From an uncultured Clostridia bacterium (GTDB lineage: Bacteria > Bacillota > Clostridia > Christensenellales > Aristaeellaceae), in NCBI GenBank assembly GCA_934647305.1, contig CAKUFI010000119.1, positions 1 through 5,515 on the forward strand: a DNA stretch of 5,515 nt, given 5' to 3'. A model generated the notes under the pieces. The model saw nothing but the letters and a program-made list of their open reading frames with translations, had not been told where the DNA came from and ran no database searches. The position numbers were made by a program, and so were the translations under genes. Below, one piece after another: positions 5,470-5,515 of this stretch. Position 1 is the first letter of the stretch, and each line of letters opens with the position of its first letter.

Positions 5470-5515
5470 GCGCGGCTTCGCCGCGCAGGCGGGGCGGGCT
5501 GCGCCCTCCCCGCAC
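5470..5515. repeat. 46-bp direct repeat, copy 2 (reaches window end)
   Basis: Exact second copy of 5371-5416. The match runs to the last base of the window, so the true repeat unit may be longer and further copies may follow. Confidence 0.95.

Larger units (their letters stand above)
5368..5515. repeat. GC-rich hairpin array at the right edge
   Basis: No gene is seen here. The stretch holds successive hairpins with three-base loops. 5368-5390 has a perfect 10-bp stem and loop TTC. 5390-5414 has 11 positions with one mismatch and loop TGC. 5425-5443 has a perfect 8-bp stem and loop ATT. 5446-5466 has a perfect 9-bp stem and loop GCC. The TTC and TGC hairpins then recur as part of the 46-bp direct repeat. 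It lies upstream of the operon promoter and may continue beyond the window. Confidence 0.85.

Noticed and set aside
5371..5515. CRISPR array
   Set aside because: Only two repeat copies are seen, each made of two hairpins. The intervening 53 bp is itself palindromic rather than a unique spacer, and no cas gene is present.

Overview
The window is GC-rich chromosomal DNA, most likely from an uncultured or gut-type Clostridia (Bacillota). The basis is the protein families present (a TGS/ThrRS-like nucleoside kinase, a YlbM-type tRNA acetate ligase, a DUF1343/NamZ muramidase), the strong AAGGAGG-type ribosome binding sites and the compact layout. This is inferred from family content; no rRNA or tRNA gene is present to confirm it.

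Layout. (1) Positions 1-130: non-coding, with inverted repeats and a perfect 33-bp palindrome just beyond the end of the first gene. (2) 131-1774, minus strand: a 547-residue nucleoside (uridine-type) kinase with an N-terminal TGS/threonyl-tRNA-synthetase-like region. (3) 1775-1926: a 152-bp divergent promoter region with a 9-bp inverted repeat. (4) 1927-3087, plus strand: tmcAL, the tRNA(Met) cytidine acetate ligase. (5) 3088-3264: convergent intergenic space filled by five hairpins, four of them back to back with no spacer. (6) 5252-3265, minus strand: a three-gene operon behind a good sigma-A-type promoter. Its order is a 91-residue two-helix membrane protein, a peptidase S51 (PepE/cyanophycinase-type) protein and a DUF1343/NamZ exo-muramidase. 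The genes lie 7 and 13 bp apart, and the stop codon of one overlaps or abuts the Shine-Dalgarno of the next. (7) 5323-5515: another hairpin array containing a 46-bp direct repeat.

The most unusual coding feature is that the muramidase frame is interrupted by a single in-frame amber codon (TAG, 3514-3516). Homology on both sides is intact and no frame shift is needed. It is either a very recent nonsense mutation, a sequence error or recoding. None of the five other gene ends in the window uses TAG, though five is too few to mean much.

The second theme is structural. Almost all the non-coding DNA outside the divergent promoter region consists of GC-rich hairpins, most of them built to one pattern: near-perfect arms closed by a three-base loop (TTT, AAT, TTC, ATT, TGC, GCC). 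They are packed end to end in two separate places. This looks like a proliferating palindromic intergenic repeat family rather than ordinary terminators, since the T-runs expected downstream of terminators are mostly missing. No CRISPR array, transposase, phage gene or defence system was seen. The five protein genes are ordinary housekeeping or recycling functions.
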